Positions 7,076-14,429 of a DNA stretch of 36,615 nucleotides are shown piece after piece. The stretch covers positions 1-36,615 of the forward strand of contig JAGBXP010000041.1 in assembly GCA_017629215.1 (NCBI GenBank). Reading direction: 5' to 3'. The position numbers and the translations under genes are program-made. This DNA is from a bacterium (GTDB lineage Bacteria; Cyanobacteriota; Vampirovibrionia; Gastranaerophilales; Gastranaerophilaceae). Under the pieces are notes generated by a model. It made no database searches. It was given only the letters and a program-made list of their open reading frames with translations, and had not been told where the DNA came from. Every line of letters starts with the position of its first letter. Position 1 is the first letter of the stretch.

Positions 7076-8227
7076 TTACTCCTTTAATTCTTTAATAACT
7101 GTAGCAACCCCTTTTCCTAGCTCAAAATTGTAGCCAAGCTTATAAAGTGTTGCTTCTAAAGCACCAATTGCTGAAATTAAGTCTCTATCACAAACAAATC
7201 CTAATGTTCCCATCCTAAAGATTTTATCTTTAAGAGCGTTTTGTCCGTTTGCAACAACAATATCAAAATCTTTTTTCATTGTACTTCTTATATCAGGAAC
7301 TGAAATCCCTTCAGGAGGAAGTATTGAAGTAATAGCGCAACTTGCGTTTTTATCTTCTTTAACAACTAATTCAAGTCCTATAGCTTTTATAGCCTTTCTT
7401 AATGCTAGACAATGACGTTTATGACGAGCGTTCATTTCATCAATGCCTTCTTTTTTAATCATTTCTAAAGCTTTATCTAATCCTGTGATTAAATTTACAG
7501 CAGGAGTGAATGGTGTTGAATTTTCATTAACAGATTTTTTATAAGCTTTCCAATCCCAATAGAAGCTTGGATGTTTGCATTCTTCATAAACTTTCCATGC
7601 TCTTTCATTTGCAGTTAAAAAAGCAAGTCCTGGAGGTATCATAAACCCTTTTTGTGAGCCAGAAACAAGTACATCAATATCCCATTCGTCTGGATGACAT
7701 TCCATTGCACAAACTGAAGTAACACCATCAACAACAGAAAGCGCACCATGTTCTCTTATTATAGAGCAAAGAGTTTTGATATCATTAGCAGCTCCTGTTG
7801 AAGTTTCACTTTGTGTAAGAGTTACAATTTTGATTTTCTTTTCAGTATCTTCAGCTAGGCGTTTTCTTAAAACTTCAGGATCAATAACAGCTCCAGTTTC
7901 TACTTCAATTTTTTCTACAATTGCACCACGAGATTGAGCAATTTTTACCCAACGATTGCCAAAATTCCCCAGTACTAAAGATAAAACGTGGTCTCCTTCA
8001 TTAATTAGGTTTTCAAGAGCTGCACACATTGCACCTGTGCCACTTGCTGTGTAAACAAATACGTCATTTTTTGTTCTAAATACATATTTTAAATTTTGAT
8101 ATACATTTTCTAAGATTTTTGAAAACTCGCTACTTCTATGTCCAATTGGGTGTTTTGCCACTTCAAGCATAACACTTTCTGGAACAGGGGTTGGTCCAGG
8201 TATCATTAAAAAAGTTTTATCTTGCAT
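7076..8227 (-). CDS. Class V aminotransferase, probable phosphoserine aminotransferase role
   Basis: A 383-residue PLP enzyme. K193 in SGSQKGF forms the Schiff base, D167 in VDGVTS holds the pyridine nitrogen and SGTGA (62-66) binds phosphate. The start MQDKTFLMIPGPTPVP is typical of the serine-glyoxylate / alanine-glyoxylate branch, which in cyanobacteria has also been labelled 'soluble hydrogenase small subunit'. Because it is the first gene of an operon with serA, and serB is nearby, it most likely converts 3-phosphohydroxypyruvate to phosphoserine in place of a classical SerC. This is inference from context; a true serine-glyoxylate or alanine-glyoxylate enzyme remains possible. GGGAGGAG lies upstream of the ATG. 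Confidence 0.85.
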   Translation of the reverse strand: MQDKTFLMIPGPTPVPESVMLEVAKHPIGHRSSEFSKILENVYQNLKYVFRTKNDVFVYTASGTGAMCAALENLINEGDHVLSLVLGNFGNRWVKIAQSRGAIVEKIEVETGAVIDPEVLRKRLAEDTEKKIKIVTLTQSETSTGAANDIKTLCSIIREHGALSVVDGVTSVCAMECHPDEWDIDVLVSGSQKGFMIPPGLAFLTANERAWKVYEECKHPSFYWDWKAYKKSVNENSTPFTPAVNLITGLDKALEMIKKEGIDEMNARHKRHCLALRKAIKAIGLELVVKEDKNASCAITSILPPEGISVPDIRSTMKKDFDIVVANGQNALKDKIFRMGTLGFVCDRDLISAIGALEATLYKLGYNFELGKGVATVIKELKE

Positions 8228-8365
8228 AATAAAAATCTCCTCCCTAAATAAATCTTTTCACCTGATAATTTTAGCATATTATTTATAAGAGTGAAATATA
8301 TTAATAAATGTAATTTTTTAGTTGAGAAGCTTTGAAGAATTTTCGTCATTGTGAGTAAAAATGAT

Positions 8366-8492
8366 ACTTTGTAGATAATGTCTTGAAAGTCAAGGAATAT
8401 TTTTCTTGGGGAAAAATGTATATTTTAAGCAAGCAAAACTAGGGTGCTTAATGCATCCTAGTTTTTGATATTTAATTGTTCAAATTATGCAA
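8366..8492. repeat. Repeat A: 3' flank of the IS110 transposase, copy also at 10195-10317
   Basis: About 120 bp starting ACTTTGTAG and running through TTGAAAGTCAA and TTGGG-GAAAAA to a hairpin at 8435-8465. The same order of blocks occurs at 10195-10317 at roughly three-quarters identity by eye. It overlaps the last codons of the transposase. It may be the right end of the element or a shared terminator. Confidence 0.65.
8435..8465. terminator. Hairpin in repeat A, probable terminator of the transposase
   Basis: AAAACTAGGGTGC (8435-8447) pairs with GCATCCTAGTTTT (8453-8465) with one G-T pair. The equivalent hairpin in repeat B (10266-10296) is also 31 bases long but has two changed stem pairs that remain paired. 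It could terminate from either side. Confidence 0.6.
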
Positions 8493-9489
8493 TTTTTACA
8501 GAATTTTTGTTGTAACAAGAAATATGATTTTCTTCATAAGGTTTTTGAGAGTTTAAAATAGCACAAGCTATAACAAGCAATTTTCTTGCAACAGCAATTA
8601 ATGCCAATTTTTTAGGCTTACCTTTATTAACCAAATGTAAATAAAAATCAGACATTTTTGCATTATGACGAATTGCAACCAAAGCTGCCATATAGAGCAT
8701 ATTTCTTACTCTAGGGTTACCAAATTTTGTTATTCTTGGCTTATTCCAAACACTACTTCCGGATTCCATTTCTCTAACATCAAGTCCAAAGAATGCAGTT
8801 AATCTTTTTGAATTATACGTACCATATTCATCTTTGTAAATTTCAGAAATAAGTACATTGCTAACACGTTTTCCAAATGAAGGAATAGAATTAAGTAATT
8901 CGTATTCTTTGTTTATTTCAGGATAATTATCGTAATAGTACTTTATTTCTTTTTCGGTTTCTGCTATGGTATTGTCGATTGAATTTAAAGTGGCTTTGAC
9001 CACGCGGGCTGCAGCTTCTGTATTGAATGTTTGCAGCCTTACTTTTTGCATAATTCTTAATTCGACAAGATTATCCATTAATCTTGATAAATCTCTCAAC
9101 TCACGTCTTTCTTTGGATTGAGGAGAAAAAGGTCTAGGACTCCGTTCTTTGCAAAATTCTGCAAGAATTTTAGCGTCTGTTTTGTCATTTTTTGTTTTAA
9201 CCAATGATTTTGCAAAAGATTTTACTATTCTTGGATTAACAACGCTGACTTTGTAATTTTTGTTTTCCAATAAAGTAAAAGCTAACAGCTCGTGATAGAC
9301 ATTAATTGCCTCCAAGCAAAAATGGACAAAAGCGTCTTTTTCTAATTTGCTTTTAATCCAATCTTGAAGAAAATTCCCCCCTTCATTACTGTTTTCAACA
9401 ACTTTGTAATGAAATTTTTCTTGAGCTAATAACATCACATCTAGTTTCTTTTTAGAAACATCGATACCACAATAGAATTTGTTATTCAT
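8485..9489 (-). CDS. IS110-family transposase (DEDD type)
   Basis: A 334-residue recombinase that moves its element, in this family guided by a structured bridge RNA. The N-terminal RuvC-like domain shows D10 (GIDVSKKKLDV), E60 (FCLEAINVYHE), and D102 and D105 (KNDKTDAKILAEF). The C-terminal Transposase_20 domain has the helix-hairpin-helix text SIPSFGKRVS (201-210) and the serine motif ESGSSVWNKPRITKFGN (242-258). The frame is intact, so the gene could be active. ATG 9489 is chosen because AGAAAGGAG ends just upstream; a TTG at 9513 lies before that site. It is inserted between the serine operon and the second RiPP precursor. Confidence 0.93.
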   Translation of the reverse strand: MNNKFYCGIDVSKKKLDVMLLAQEKFHYKVVENSNEGGNFLQDWIKSKLEKDAFVHFCLEAINVYHELLAFTLLENKNYKVSVVNPRIVKSFAKSLVKTKNDKTDAKILAEFCKERSPRPFSPQSKERRELRDLSRLMDNLVELRIMQKVRLQTFNTEAAARVVKATLNSIDNTIAETEKEIKYYYDNYPEINKEYELLNSIPSFGKRVSNVLISEIYKDEYGTYNSKRLTAFFGLDVREMESGSSVWNKPRITKFGNPRVRNMLYMAALVAIRHNAKMSDFYLHLVNKGKPKKLALIAVARKLLVIACAILNSQKPYEENHISCYNKNSVKIA

Positions 9490-9640
9490 AGAACTCCTTT
9501 CTGAATTAATCAAACGGTCCGTTCTTGTGTAAAACTTTGCTTACCTTGTAAATACGAGTTTTTATCACTCTCGAGATAATGTTCAGCTTAAAAGAATTAC
9601 AAACGGGGACTTATCTACAAAACAGTCTTAAACACTTTGG
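9490..9640 (-). ncRNA. Candidate bridge-RNA region upstream of the IS110 transposase
   Basis: Non-coding DNA between the transposase start and the presumed left end, with short hairpins on the minus strand (AACGG/CCGTT at 9513-9523; CGAG/CTCG at 9555-9573). In the IS110 subgroup the bridge RNA comes from this end. No bridge-RNA loops could be confirmed by eye, so the call rests on position only. Confidence 0.25.
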
Positions 9641-9810
9641 GTGGGTACAGTTTTATTCCGTTTTTTAATTCATTTTTATTCTACTATTTTTTACAAATTC
9701 ATGATACAAGGCTGGGTGAAACCCACCAATAATACAAAATTAAAAAAAATTACCTTCAAATTTCATACAATAATCATCAATTTTCGTAACAAAACTTCAC
9801 AAAACAAGCA

Positions 9811-9828
9811 ATTGTAACGATTTGTAAA
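9811..9828 (-). promoter_or_regulatory. HLR1-like direct-repeat box, RiPP promoter 2
   Basis: The 18 bases are identical to the box at 2266-2283 and match the HLR1 consensus fully on the minus strand. It is centred about 50 bp before the predicted start of transcription. Confidence 0.55.
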
Positions 9829-9856
9829 GACGAGTTTTAAGAGGTTCAAATCCAGT

Positions 9857-9862
9857 TACAAT
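9857..9862 (+). promoter_or_regulatory. -10 box of RiPP precursor 2
   Basis: TACAAT, aligned with TATAAT at 2313-2318. Transcription should start near 9869, at the first ATATG unit. Confidence 0.55.
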
Positions 9863-9867
9863 GCGCT

Positions 9868-9892
9868 ATATGATATGATATGATATGATGTG
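9868..9892 (+). repeat. (ATATG)4 plus ATGTG tandem repeat
   Basis: Four exact ATATG units, then ATGTG and ATGGG. It occupies the same place as the five-unit repeat of the first leader, so the unit number differs between the two copies. Confidence 0.8.
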
Positions 9893-9955
9893 ATGGGTCT
9901 CTTTTCATTAAAGTTTTCTGAAAAAATGCCGTTATAAAGTATGTATAGTAATAAT

Positions 9956-9971
9956 AGAGATAAGTTTCTCT
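9956..9971 (+). promoter_or_regulatory. Leader hairpin before the precursor ribosome site, copy 2
   Basis: Stem AGAGA / TCTCT with loop TAAGTT, the same loop as the first leader on a stem of different sequence. It lies 13 bases before AAAGG (9984-9988). Confidence 0.75.
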
Positions 9972-9999
9972 GTACAAGCAACGAAAGGAAACAAAACGT

Positions 10000-10167
10000 A
10001 TGAAATTTTTTGATTTAGAGCTTAATGGGTTATCAGTCGAAATGATTAATTTGAATTCTAGTGGTTCGTTATCGAAAGCTTCTTCGAAGAAACCGGAGCC
10101 ATTTTTTAATCATACTACTCGTTGTATACAATATTTTAAAGAGAATTGCAATAAAGATGCTTTATAA
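10000..10167 (+). CDS. RiPP precursor peptide 2 (orphan, two Cys)
   Basis: A 55-residue peptide from ATG 10000 to TAA 10167, too short for many gene finders. AAAGGAAAC lies upstream exactly as in the first locus. The N-terminus MKFFDLELNGLSVEM aligns with MEFFEIDMQNDF of precursor 1. The middle is Ser/Lys-rich (20-31), followed by KPEPFFNHTT and the motif CIQYFKENC with Cys at 42 and 50, matching QFKEESC of precursor 1. There is no GGG and there are only two Cys, so the product would differ. No maturase, protease or transporter gene lies next to it; modification would have to be done in trans, most simply by the enzymes at 2737-5340. It could also be a decaying duplicate, but the frame, ribosome site and shared motif are intact. 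Confidence 0.75.
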   Translation: MKFFDLELNGLSVEMINLNSSGSLSKASSKKPEPFFNHTTRCIQYFKENCNKDAL

Positions 10168-10194
10168 TGGAGATTTAAAAAGATAATGAAAAGA

Positions 10195-10317
10195 ACTTTG
10201 TAGTAATAATGTATTGAAAGTCAAACAATATTTTACTTGGGAAAAATTGTATATTTTAATTATGCAAAATAAGGGTGCTAATGGTATCCTTATTTTGTTA
10301 TTTAATTAATTAAATTA
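10195..10317. repeat. Repeat B: diverged copy of 8366-8492
   Basis: It begins ACTTTGTAG and carries TTGAAAGTCAA, TTGGGAAAAA, GTATATTTTAA and a 31-base hairpin in the same order as repeat A. It starts 28 bases after the stop of precursor 2. It may be the solo end of a lost IS110 copy or a 3' region shared by cassette copies. Confidence 0.65.
10266..10296. terminator. Hairpin in repeat B, probable terminator after precursor 2
   Basis: AAAATAAGGGT (10266-10276) pairs with ATCCTTATTTT (10286-10296) with one G-T pair. Compared with repeat A, two stem pairs changed on both sides and still pair. Confidence 0.6.
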
Positions 10318-10432
10318 AGTTTTGTTAGCTAAAGAATGTAATTTTTTCTCATTTTTTAAATTAAAAAAGTAACTATTACTGAAGTTTTTTAATAAAAATT
10401 TAACTTTTAAACTAATCTAAGTTTTTTTTGTG

Positions 10433-10438
10433 TATAAT
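10433..10438 (+). promoter_or_regulatory. -10 box giving a leaderless mRNA
   Basis: TATAAT ends seven bases before the ATG at 10446, so transcription should start at or next to the start codon. No Shine-Dalgarno sequence is present. Confidence 0.6.
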
Positions 10439-10445
10439 ATTTTTT

Positions 10446-11339
10446 ATGAAAAATAAATTAGTCGGAAATTTAGCATTATTTTTAACTGCTTTAATTTGGG
10501 GGTTGGGTTTTGTAGCTCAACGCTCAGGAATGGAATTTATAGGACCATTCACGTTTAATACTGTAAGAAGCTTTTTAGGAGCATTAAGCCTTGTACCTCT
10601 TATACTGTGGGTCAAATATTCAAAGCCAGATAATCGTAGCGATAAAAGAAAGCTTGTACAACGTATTGGGCTGTTGCGTGCAGGTACGTATTGTGGTCTT
10701 GCATTGTTTATGGCAATGACGATTCAACAATATTGTATGCAATATGTTGGTGCTGGTAAAGCTGGGTTTATAACAGCCTTGTATATTATTTTAGTTCCAA
10801 TAATGTCAGTATTTATGGGAGCAAAAATTGCAAAACGTGTTTACTTGAGTGTTATAATGGCAGTATATGGGCTATATCTTCTTTGTTTTCAGCCTGATGG
10901 AAAATATGATATCTATGATTTATTAATGTTAATATCAGCATTTTTCTATGGTTTACAAATAATTTTAGTTAATAAATATGCAAAGTTAGTTCATCCTATA
11001 AAAGCTTCTGCCACTCAGTTTCTTGTTGTTGGAGCTCTATCTGCGATTTTAATGTTATTATTTGAAACTCCAAATTTATCTAGCTTAGTAGATTGCAGTG
11101 TTCCTTTATTATATGCAGGTTTTTTTGCTTGTGGTCTTGCGTATTCATTGCAAATGTTTGGTCAAAAATATACATTACCAATTCTCGCAACTTTGATATT
11201 ATGCTTGGAATCAGTTTTTGCTGTAATAGGTGGAGCTTTGATTTTAGGTGAAGTATTAACGGTTAGAGAAATAGTTGGTTGTGTATTGATGATAGGAGCT
11301 GTAATAATTGCAAATACGAAAATGGAGCAAAGGTTATAA
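10446..11339 (+). CDS. EamA/DMT-family transporter
   Basis: A 297-residue inner-membrane protein with about ten hydrophobic helices arranged as two EamA repeats. The first begins LALFLTALIWGLGFVAQRSG and the second begins near DLLMLISAFFYGLQIILVNK. The short loops and C-terminal TLILCLESVFAVIGGALILGE are typical of the drug/metabolite transporter superfamily, which exports amino acids, nucleotides or small metabolites; the substrate cannot be told from sequence. ATG 10446 is chosen because a -10 box lies just upstream and the MKNKLVGN start gives a normal cytoplasmic end before the first helix. The stop overlaps the next start (TAATG), so the two membrane proteins are translationally coupled. 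Confidence 0.88.
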   Translation: MKNKLVGNLALFLTALIWGLGFVAQRSGMEFIGPFTFNTVRSFLGALSLVPLILWVKYSKPDNRSDKRKLVQRIGLLRAGTYCGLALFMAMTIQQYCMQYVGAGKAGFITALYIILVPIMSVFMGAKIAKRVYLSVIMAVYGLYLLCFQPDGKYDIYDLLMLISAFFYGLQIILVNKYAKLVHPIKASATQFLVVGALSAILMLLFETPNLSSLVDCSVPLLYAGFFACGLAYSLQMFGQKYTLPILATLILCLESVFAVIGGALILGEVLTVREIVGCVLMIGAVIIANTKMEQRL

Positions 11340-11680
11340 TGTTAAGACAGCTTTTGCCAGTCCTATTGTTAACGATTTCAAATGTATTCATGACATTTGC
11401 TTGGTATGGACATTTAAAATTTAAAAGTTCAGCTTTATGGATAGTAATTCTTGTAAGCTGGGGTATTGCATTGTTAGAATATTGTTTCCAAGTCCCTGCA
11501 AATAGGATTGGACATGAATATTTCACAGCTGCTCAATTAAAAACTATGCAGGAAGTCATAACTTTAGTTGTGTTTAGTATTTTTTCAATCTTTTATTTAA
11601 AAGAAGATTTCCAATGGAATTATTTAGTTGGGTTTGGGTTAATCATTTTAGCTGTATTTTTTATTTTTAAGCGTTGGTAA
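11339..11680 (+). CDS. DMT-family small membrane protein (DUF486)
   Basis: A 113-residue protein with four hydrophobic helices, matching the DUF486 family of small DMT-like proteins. Recognisable text includes SNVFMTFAWYGHLKFK, FQVPANRIGHEYFTAAQLK and MQEVITLVVFSIFSIFYLKE. ATG 11339 overlaps the stop of the upstream transporter and has AAAGG a few bases before it, so it belongs to the same operon. Small four-helix DMT proteins usually work as dimers. The substrate is unknown. Confidence 0.85.
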   Translation: MLRQLLPVLLLTISNVFMTFAWYGHLKFKSSALWIVILVSWGIALLEYCFQVPANRIGHEYFTAAQLKTMQEVITLVVFSIFSIFYLKEDFQWNYLVGFGLIILAVFFIFKRW

Positions 11681-11713
11681 GCAAAAAATATTTTTACGGG
11701 TTTTATATTAAAT

Positions 11714-12298
11714 ATGAATGACCTAAGTTTTAAATCAACAATAAGGCCAATAAGTAGAAGCTCATTTAATAAGATGGTATCTAATTATGGTGAAAAAAAA
11801 TGCGCTTGTCCTCCTTGGACTATTAAAGAAAGCGTTTATGCTGATAAAGCATATACGAGAAATGTTTATGATTGTACGGTTTGTGGCATAACTGATGGAA
11901 TAAAAGTTTTGATGTTGCATATCTGTCCAACAATGCCTGAAAATAATAATTTTGAGGAAATAAGAGCTTTTATTAAAAGGAATATTGATTTAGGAAACAA
12001 GAAATTGAAAGCTTTTTTGTTTGGCTCAAAGAATATAAAAGCTTTGGGAGCGCAAAGTTCTATAAATTTTAAAAAGTTTGAAAAAATGTTGGCAAATATG
12101 AACATACCTTATTCAAAAATTAAGGGAGGACCTTGTATAAATGATGTGGCGTATTCATCACAAACTGATGAATGGCTTATATCTTTTGGCATGCTTGAAG
12201 GTACTTATATTAAAAACGATTTTAATTCTCCAGAAGAGTTCATTAGAAGGTATTATGATGAGGTAGAATTAAACGAATTTGATAAATTCAGTTGGTAA
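11714..12298 (+). CDS. Cys-rich protein, possibly metal-binding (DUF2284-like)
   Basis: A 194-residue soluble protein. Six Cys stand out: C30 and C32 in KKCACPPW, C54 and C57 in YDCTVCG, C71 in HICPT and C141 in GGPCIND. The CACPP and GGPC pieces recall the DUF2284 family of predicted metal-binding proteins, in which Cys-Pro-Pro near the start and a later CxxC are conserved, but the match is by memory and not firm. It starts 33 bases after the DUF486 gene, so it may be co-transcribed. Ribosome site at the start is weak. No signal peptide or membrane segment. If the family call is right, it would bind zinc or an iron-sulfur cluster. Confidence 0.6.
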   Translation: MNDLSFKSTIRPISRSSFNKMVSNYGEKKCACPPWTIKESVYADKAYTRNVYDCTVCGITDGIKVLMLHICPTMPENNNFEEIRAFIKRNIDLGNKKLKAFLFGSKNIKALGAQSSINFKKFEKMLANMNIPYSKIKGGPCINDVAYSSQTDEWLISFGMLEGTYIKNDFNSPEEFIRRYYDEVELNEFDKFSW

Positions 12299-12325
12299 TA
12301 AATTTAAAGAGATTAAATATAAATA

Positions 12326-12366
12326 AAAACAACTTCCATTTATCGCTTAGAAAGTTGTTTTTTATT
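12326..12366. terminator. Bidirectional terminator between convergent genes
   Basis: AAAACAACTT (12326-12335) pairs with AAGTTGTTTT (12352-12361), with a T run after it on the plus strand and an A run before it. It lies between the convergent 11714-12298 gene and ndk. Confidence 0.8.
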
Positions 12367-12388
12367 TTAAAATCAGTATAATTTGTTT

Positions 12389-12877
12389 TTATAGACCTTG
12401 CTGATTATATCTTTCTTCATCATAAGCAATTAATTCTTCCATTGATTGCCAGTTATCATAAATTTCTTCTGGCTTGAAATATATATTTATTTCACGTTCT
12501 GCGCTTGCTAACGAATCTGAAGCATGAACAACATTATATTCCATAATCTGCGCAAAATCTGCACGAATAGTTCCTACATCAGCATTTAATGGGTTTGTAG
12601 CGCCAACCATGTGTCTAACGCTTTCAACTGCGTTATAGCCTTGAATAACTAAAGCTACTATAGGAGCGCTTGTTATGTAGTATATTAACCTATTATAAAA
12701 AGATTTACCAAGATGCTCTTCATAATGTTTTGCAGCTAATTCAGGCGTAACTTGAAGTAGTTTCATTCCTACAATTTTAAATCCTTTATCTTCAAATCTT
12801 GTTAAAATTTTTCCGATAAGTCCTCTTTTTACACCATCTGGCTTAATCGCTACAAATGTTCTTTCTTCTGGTCTCAT
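12389..12877 (-). CDS. ndk: Nucleoside-diphosphate kinase
   Basis: It moves the terminal phosphate from ATP to other nucleoside diphosphates through a phosphohistidine. The 162 residues begin ERTFVAIKPDGVKRGLIGKI, the standard nucleotide-binding start, continue with HYEEHLGKSFY and VRHMVGATNP, and hold the active-site His in NVVHASDSLASAEREI (most family members have HGSDS, so this one has Ala for Gly). The protein is about 12 residues longer than usual because of its C-terminal tail. AGGAGA lies upstream of the ATG. It is a single gene. Confidence 0.96.
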   Translation of the reverse strand: MRPEERTFVAIKPDGVKRGLIGKILTRFEDKGFKIVGMKLLQVTPELAAKHYEEHLGKSFYNRLIYYITSAPIVALVIQGYNAVESVRHMVGATNPLNADVGTIRADFAQIMEYNVVHASDSLASAEREINIYFKPEEIYDNWQSMEELIAYDEERYNQQGL

Positions 12878-12983
12878 GATCTCTCCTATAATTTCAAAAA
12901 AACGTGTAAAACTATACCTCTTATTGTCAATTAGAACATGAAAAGGTTATAATTGCAAGTTTAATGCATTTAATCATTAAATT

Positions 12984-13019
12984 AAAAGAGCTAGTATTTG
13001 TGGATACTAACTCTTTTTT
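12984..13019. terminator. Terminator downstream of the 13039-14361 gene
   Basis: AAAAGAG-C-TAGTAT (12984-12997) pairs with ATACTA-A-CTCTTTT (13004-13017) around a six-base loop. T runs occur on both strands. Confidence 0.75.
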
Positions 13020-13038
13020 GTGTGTTTTAAAGTTCAAA

Positions 13039-14361
13039 TTACTTAATAGGTTTCATTACGTCATACCATGTTTCTTCTGGCATAATATGACCATTCTCAA
13101 TGAATTTTTCATATATTTTTAAGTGTTTGTTTAATGTTTTGTTGCTTTCCATAAGGTAGATATATTCGTTAAGGCAACCTTTTTCTTCTAAAATATTACG
13201 GTTGTGGTTTTCATAATATAGTCCATATTCAAGTACGTCAATCCATTTTGCTTTAAGTTCATTAAGCATCGCTTTTTTTGATTTAAATTCTGTTAATAAA
13301 CTTTCATTTTCAGGATTTTTTACTAAGTCTTCATGTAGTTCTTCAATTTTATTTATAGTATTTCTTATTTCTTCTTCCATCAATTGCATGGCTTTCCAAA
13401 TTTCATTAACAGGATGAAGTTGAGTGTCTTTTGTAACGATTTCTAATTTGTGTTGATATTTACGTTCGATAAAATAGAAACTTTTTTCTAAATATTTATC
13501 CATGCCAGAGTGTCTTTTTAACCCTTCCATATATTTTTCCAACACTACTTTTCTGGCATTACGATATATTTGATGAAAATTTGTTTTGTTATTATAAATG
13601 TCTACGTTTTCTTTTATGAGTGCTTCATAATCATGTTCAATAAGGTCTAAAAGCTGGTCTTTATTAAGATACTTAGCATTAACTGTTTTTTGAGCTTCTG
13701 ATACTTTATCACCGTTTATGATTTCTATTAGTTCCTTTGCTGTGTAGTAACGATCTTCAGCTTTGTTGTATAGTTTATTTTTTTGAATATTAGCATATTC
13801 TTTACCGAGTTTACCTTCAGTAATCTTTTTTTCTTCAAGATAACGAGTTTCTAAATTGTCAATCTCTTTAAAATACTCAATAGCTTCTTTTTGTTTGTTT
13901 TCTTCAAGTTTAATTCTATCTTTAAGATTATTAATATAAGAATTCCAATTTCCTTTTTTGTCCAAACTCATTTTTAGGTCATCAATAAATGAATTCCATT
14001 CACCTTTTTGAACTAAGCTTTCTTTAAATTTTGCCATTTCAGAGTCTTGGATATTTTCAGCTGTGTATGCTTCGTAAAAAAATCTATTCAATTGACTTTC
14101 AAAGAGTTCTTTGGTTAATCGATAAAATTTATCAAGCCTTGCTCTCATATCTAATGTTTTTAATACTAATTCTTTTTCTAATCCTGATTTAGGCATTAGA
14201 ACCCAAGGATTACTCTCTTTCATCCCTAGATTTATTGCTATTAAGAATTTGTTTCTGTTAATAATCTCGGCTGTTGTTGCTGCTTTAAAATTAGTGTCCT
14301 TGTCTTTTGTTGCACTGCTTGTTTGTTGGCTGTTTTTTAAATTAATGGGTGTAATTAACAT
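13039..14361 (-). CDS. Hypothetical coiled-coil protein with an N-terminal NFKA motif
   Basis: A 440-residue, highly charged protein with no signal peptide or membrane helix. The first 45 residues are low in complexity (Ser/Thr/Lys) and contain TNFKA at about 23-27. This is like the NFKG and NFKE motifs near the start of two other hypotheticals in this window. The rest looks like long helices rich in Lys, Glu and Leu with a near-repeat (LVQKGEWNSFIDDLKMSL followed by LDKKGNWNSYINNLKDRI, about 113-150), suggesting a short tandem duplication. Only one Cys is present, late in the protein. I do not recognise the family. It lies 68 bases downstream of miaA, on the same strand, so it may be co-transcribed. 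Confidence 0.75.
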   Translation of the reverse strand: MLITPINLKNSQQTSSATKDKDTNFKAATTAEIINRNKFLIAINLGMKESNPWVLMPKSGLEKELVLKTLDMRARLDKFYRLTKELFESQLNRFFYEAYTAENIQDSEMAKFKESLVQKGEWNSFIDDLKMSLDKKGNWNSYINNLKDRIKLEENKQKEAIEYFKEIDNLETRYLEEKKITEGKLGKEYANIQKNKLYNKAEDRYYTAKELIEIINGDKVSEAQKTVNAKYLNKDQLLDLIEHDYEALIKENVDIYNNKTNFHQIYRNARKVVLEKYMEGLKRHSGMDKYLEKSFYFIERKYQHKLEIVTKDTQLHPVNEIWKAMQLMEEEIRNTINKIEELHEDLVKNPENESLLTEFKSKKAMLNELKAKWIDVLEYGLYYENHNRNILEEKGCLNEYIYLMESNKTLNKHLKIYEKFIENGHIMPEETWYDVMKPIK

Positions 14362-14429
14362 AATATCTCCTATTTTTTAGACATATATTATTTAATAAAA
14401 CCCGTAAAAAATAAATTTGCTAGTTAAAA

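Larger units (their letters stand above)
8366..9650 (-). mobile_element. IS110-family insertion sequence (ends approximate)
   Basis: One transposase gene with about 160 bp of non-coding DNA before it and 120 bp after it. IS110 elements have no classical terminal inverted repeats, so the ends are guesses: the 3' side is set at the start of repeat A and the 5' side near 9650. Non-coding ends of this size are where this family encodes its bridge RNA. Confidence 0.5.
9751..9999 (+). repeat. Conserved promoter and leader, copy 2 (RiPP locus 2)
   Basis: Closely similar to 2207-2459. It keeps the HLR1-like box (9811-9828), a -10 box TACAAT (9857-9862), four ATATG repeats plus ATGTG (9868-9892), the block ATTAAAGTTTTCT, the hairpin (9956-9971) and the ribosome site AAAGGAAAC. 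Differences cluster in the spacer after the ATATG repeat and in the hairpin stem. Confidence 0.85.

Noticed and set aside
8366-10317. Repeats A and B as ends of one composite transposon carrying the precursor
   Set aside because: They are too diverged to be recent ends, they are direct copies of one end type only, and precursor 1 has neither.
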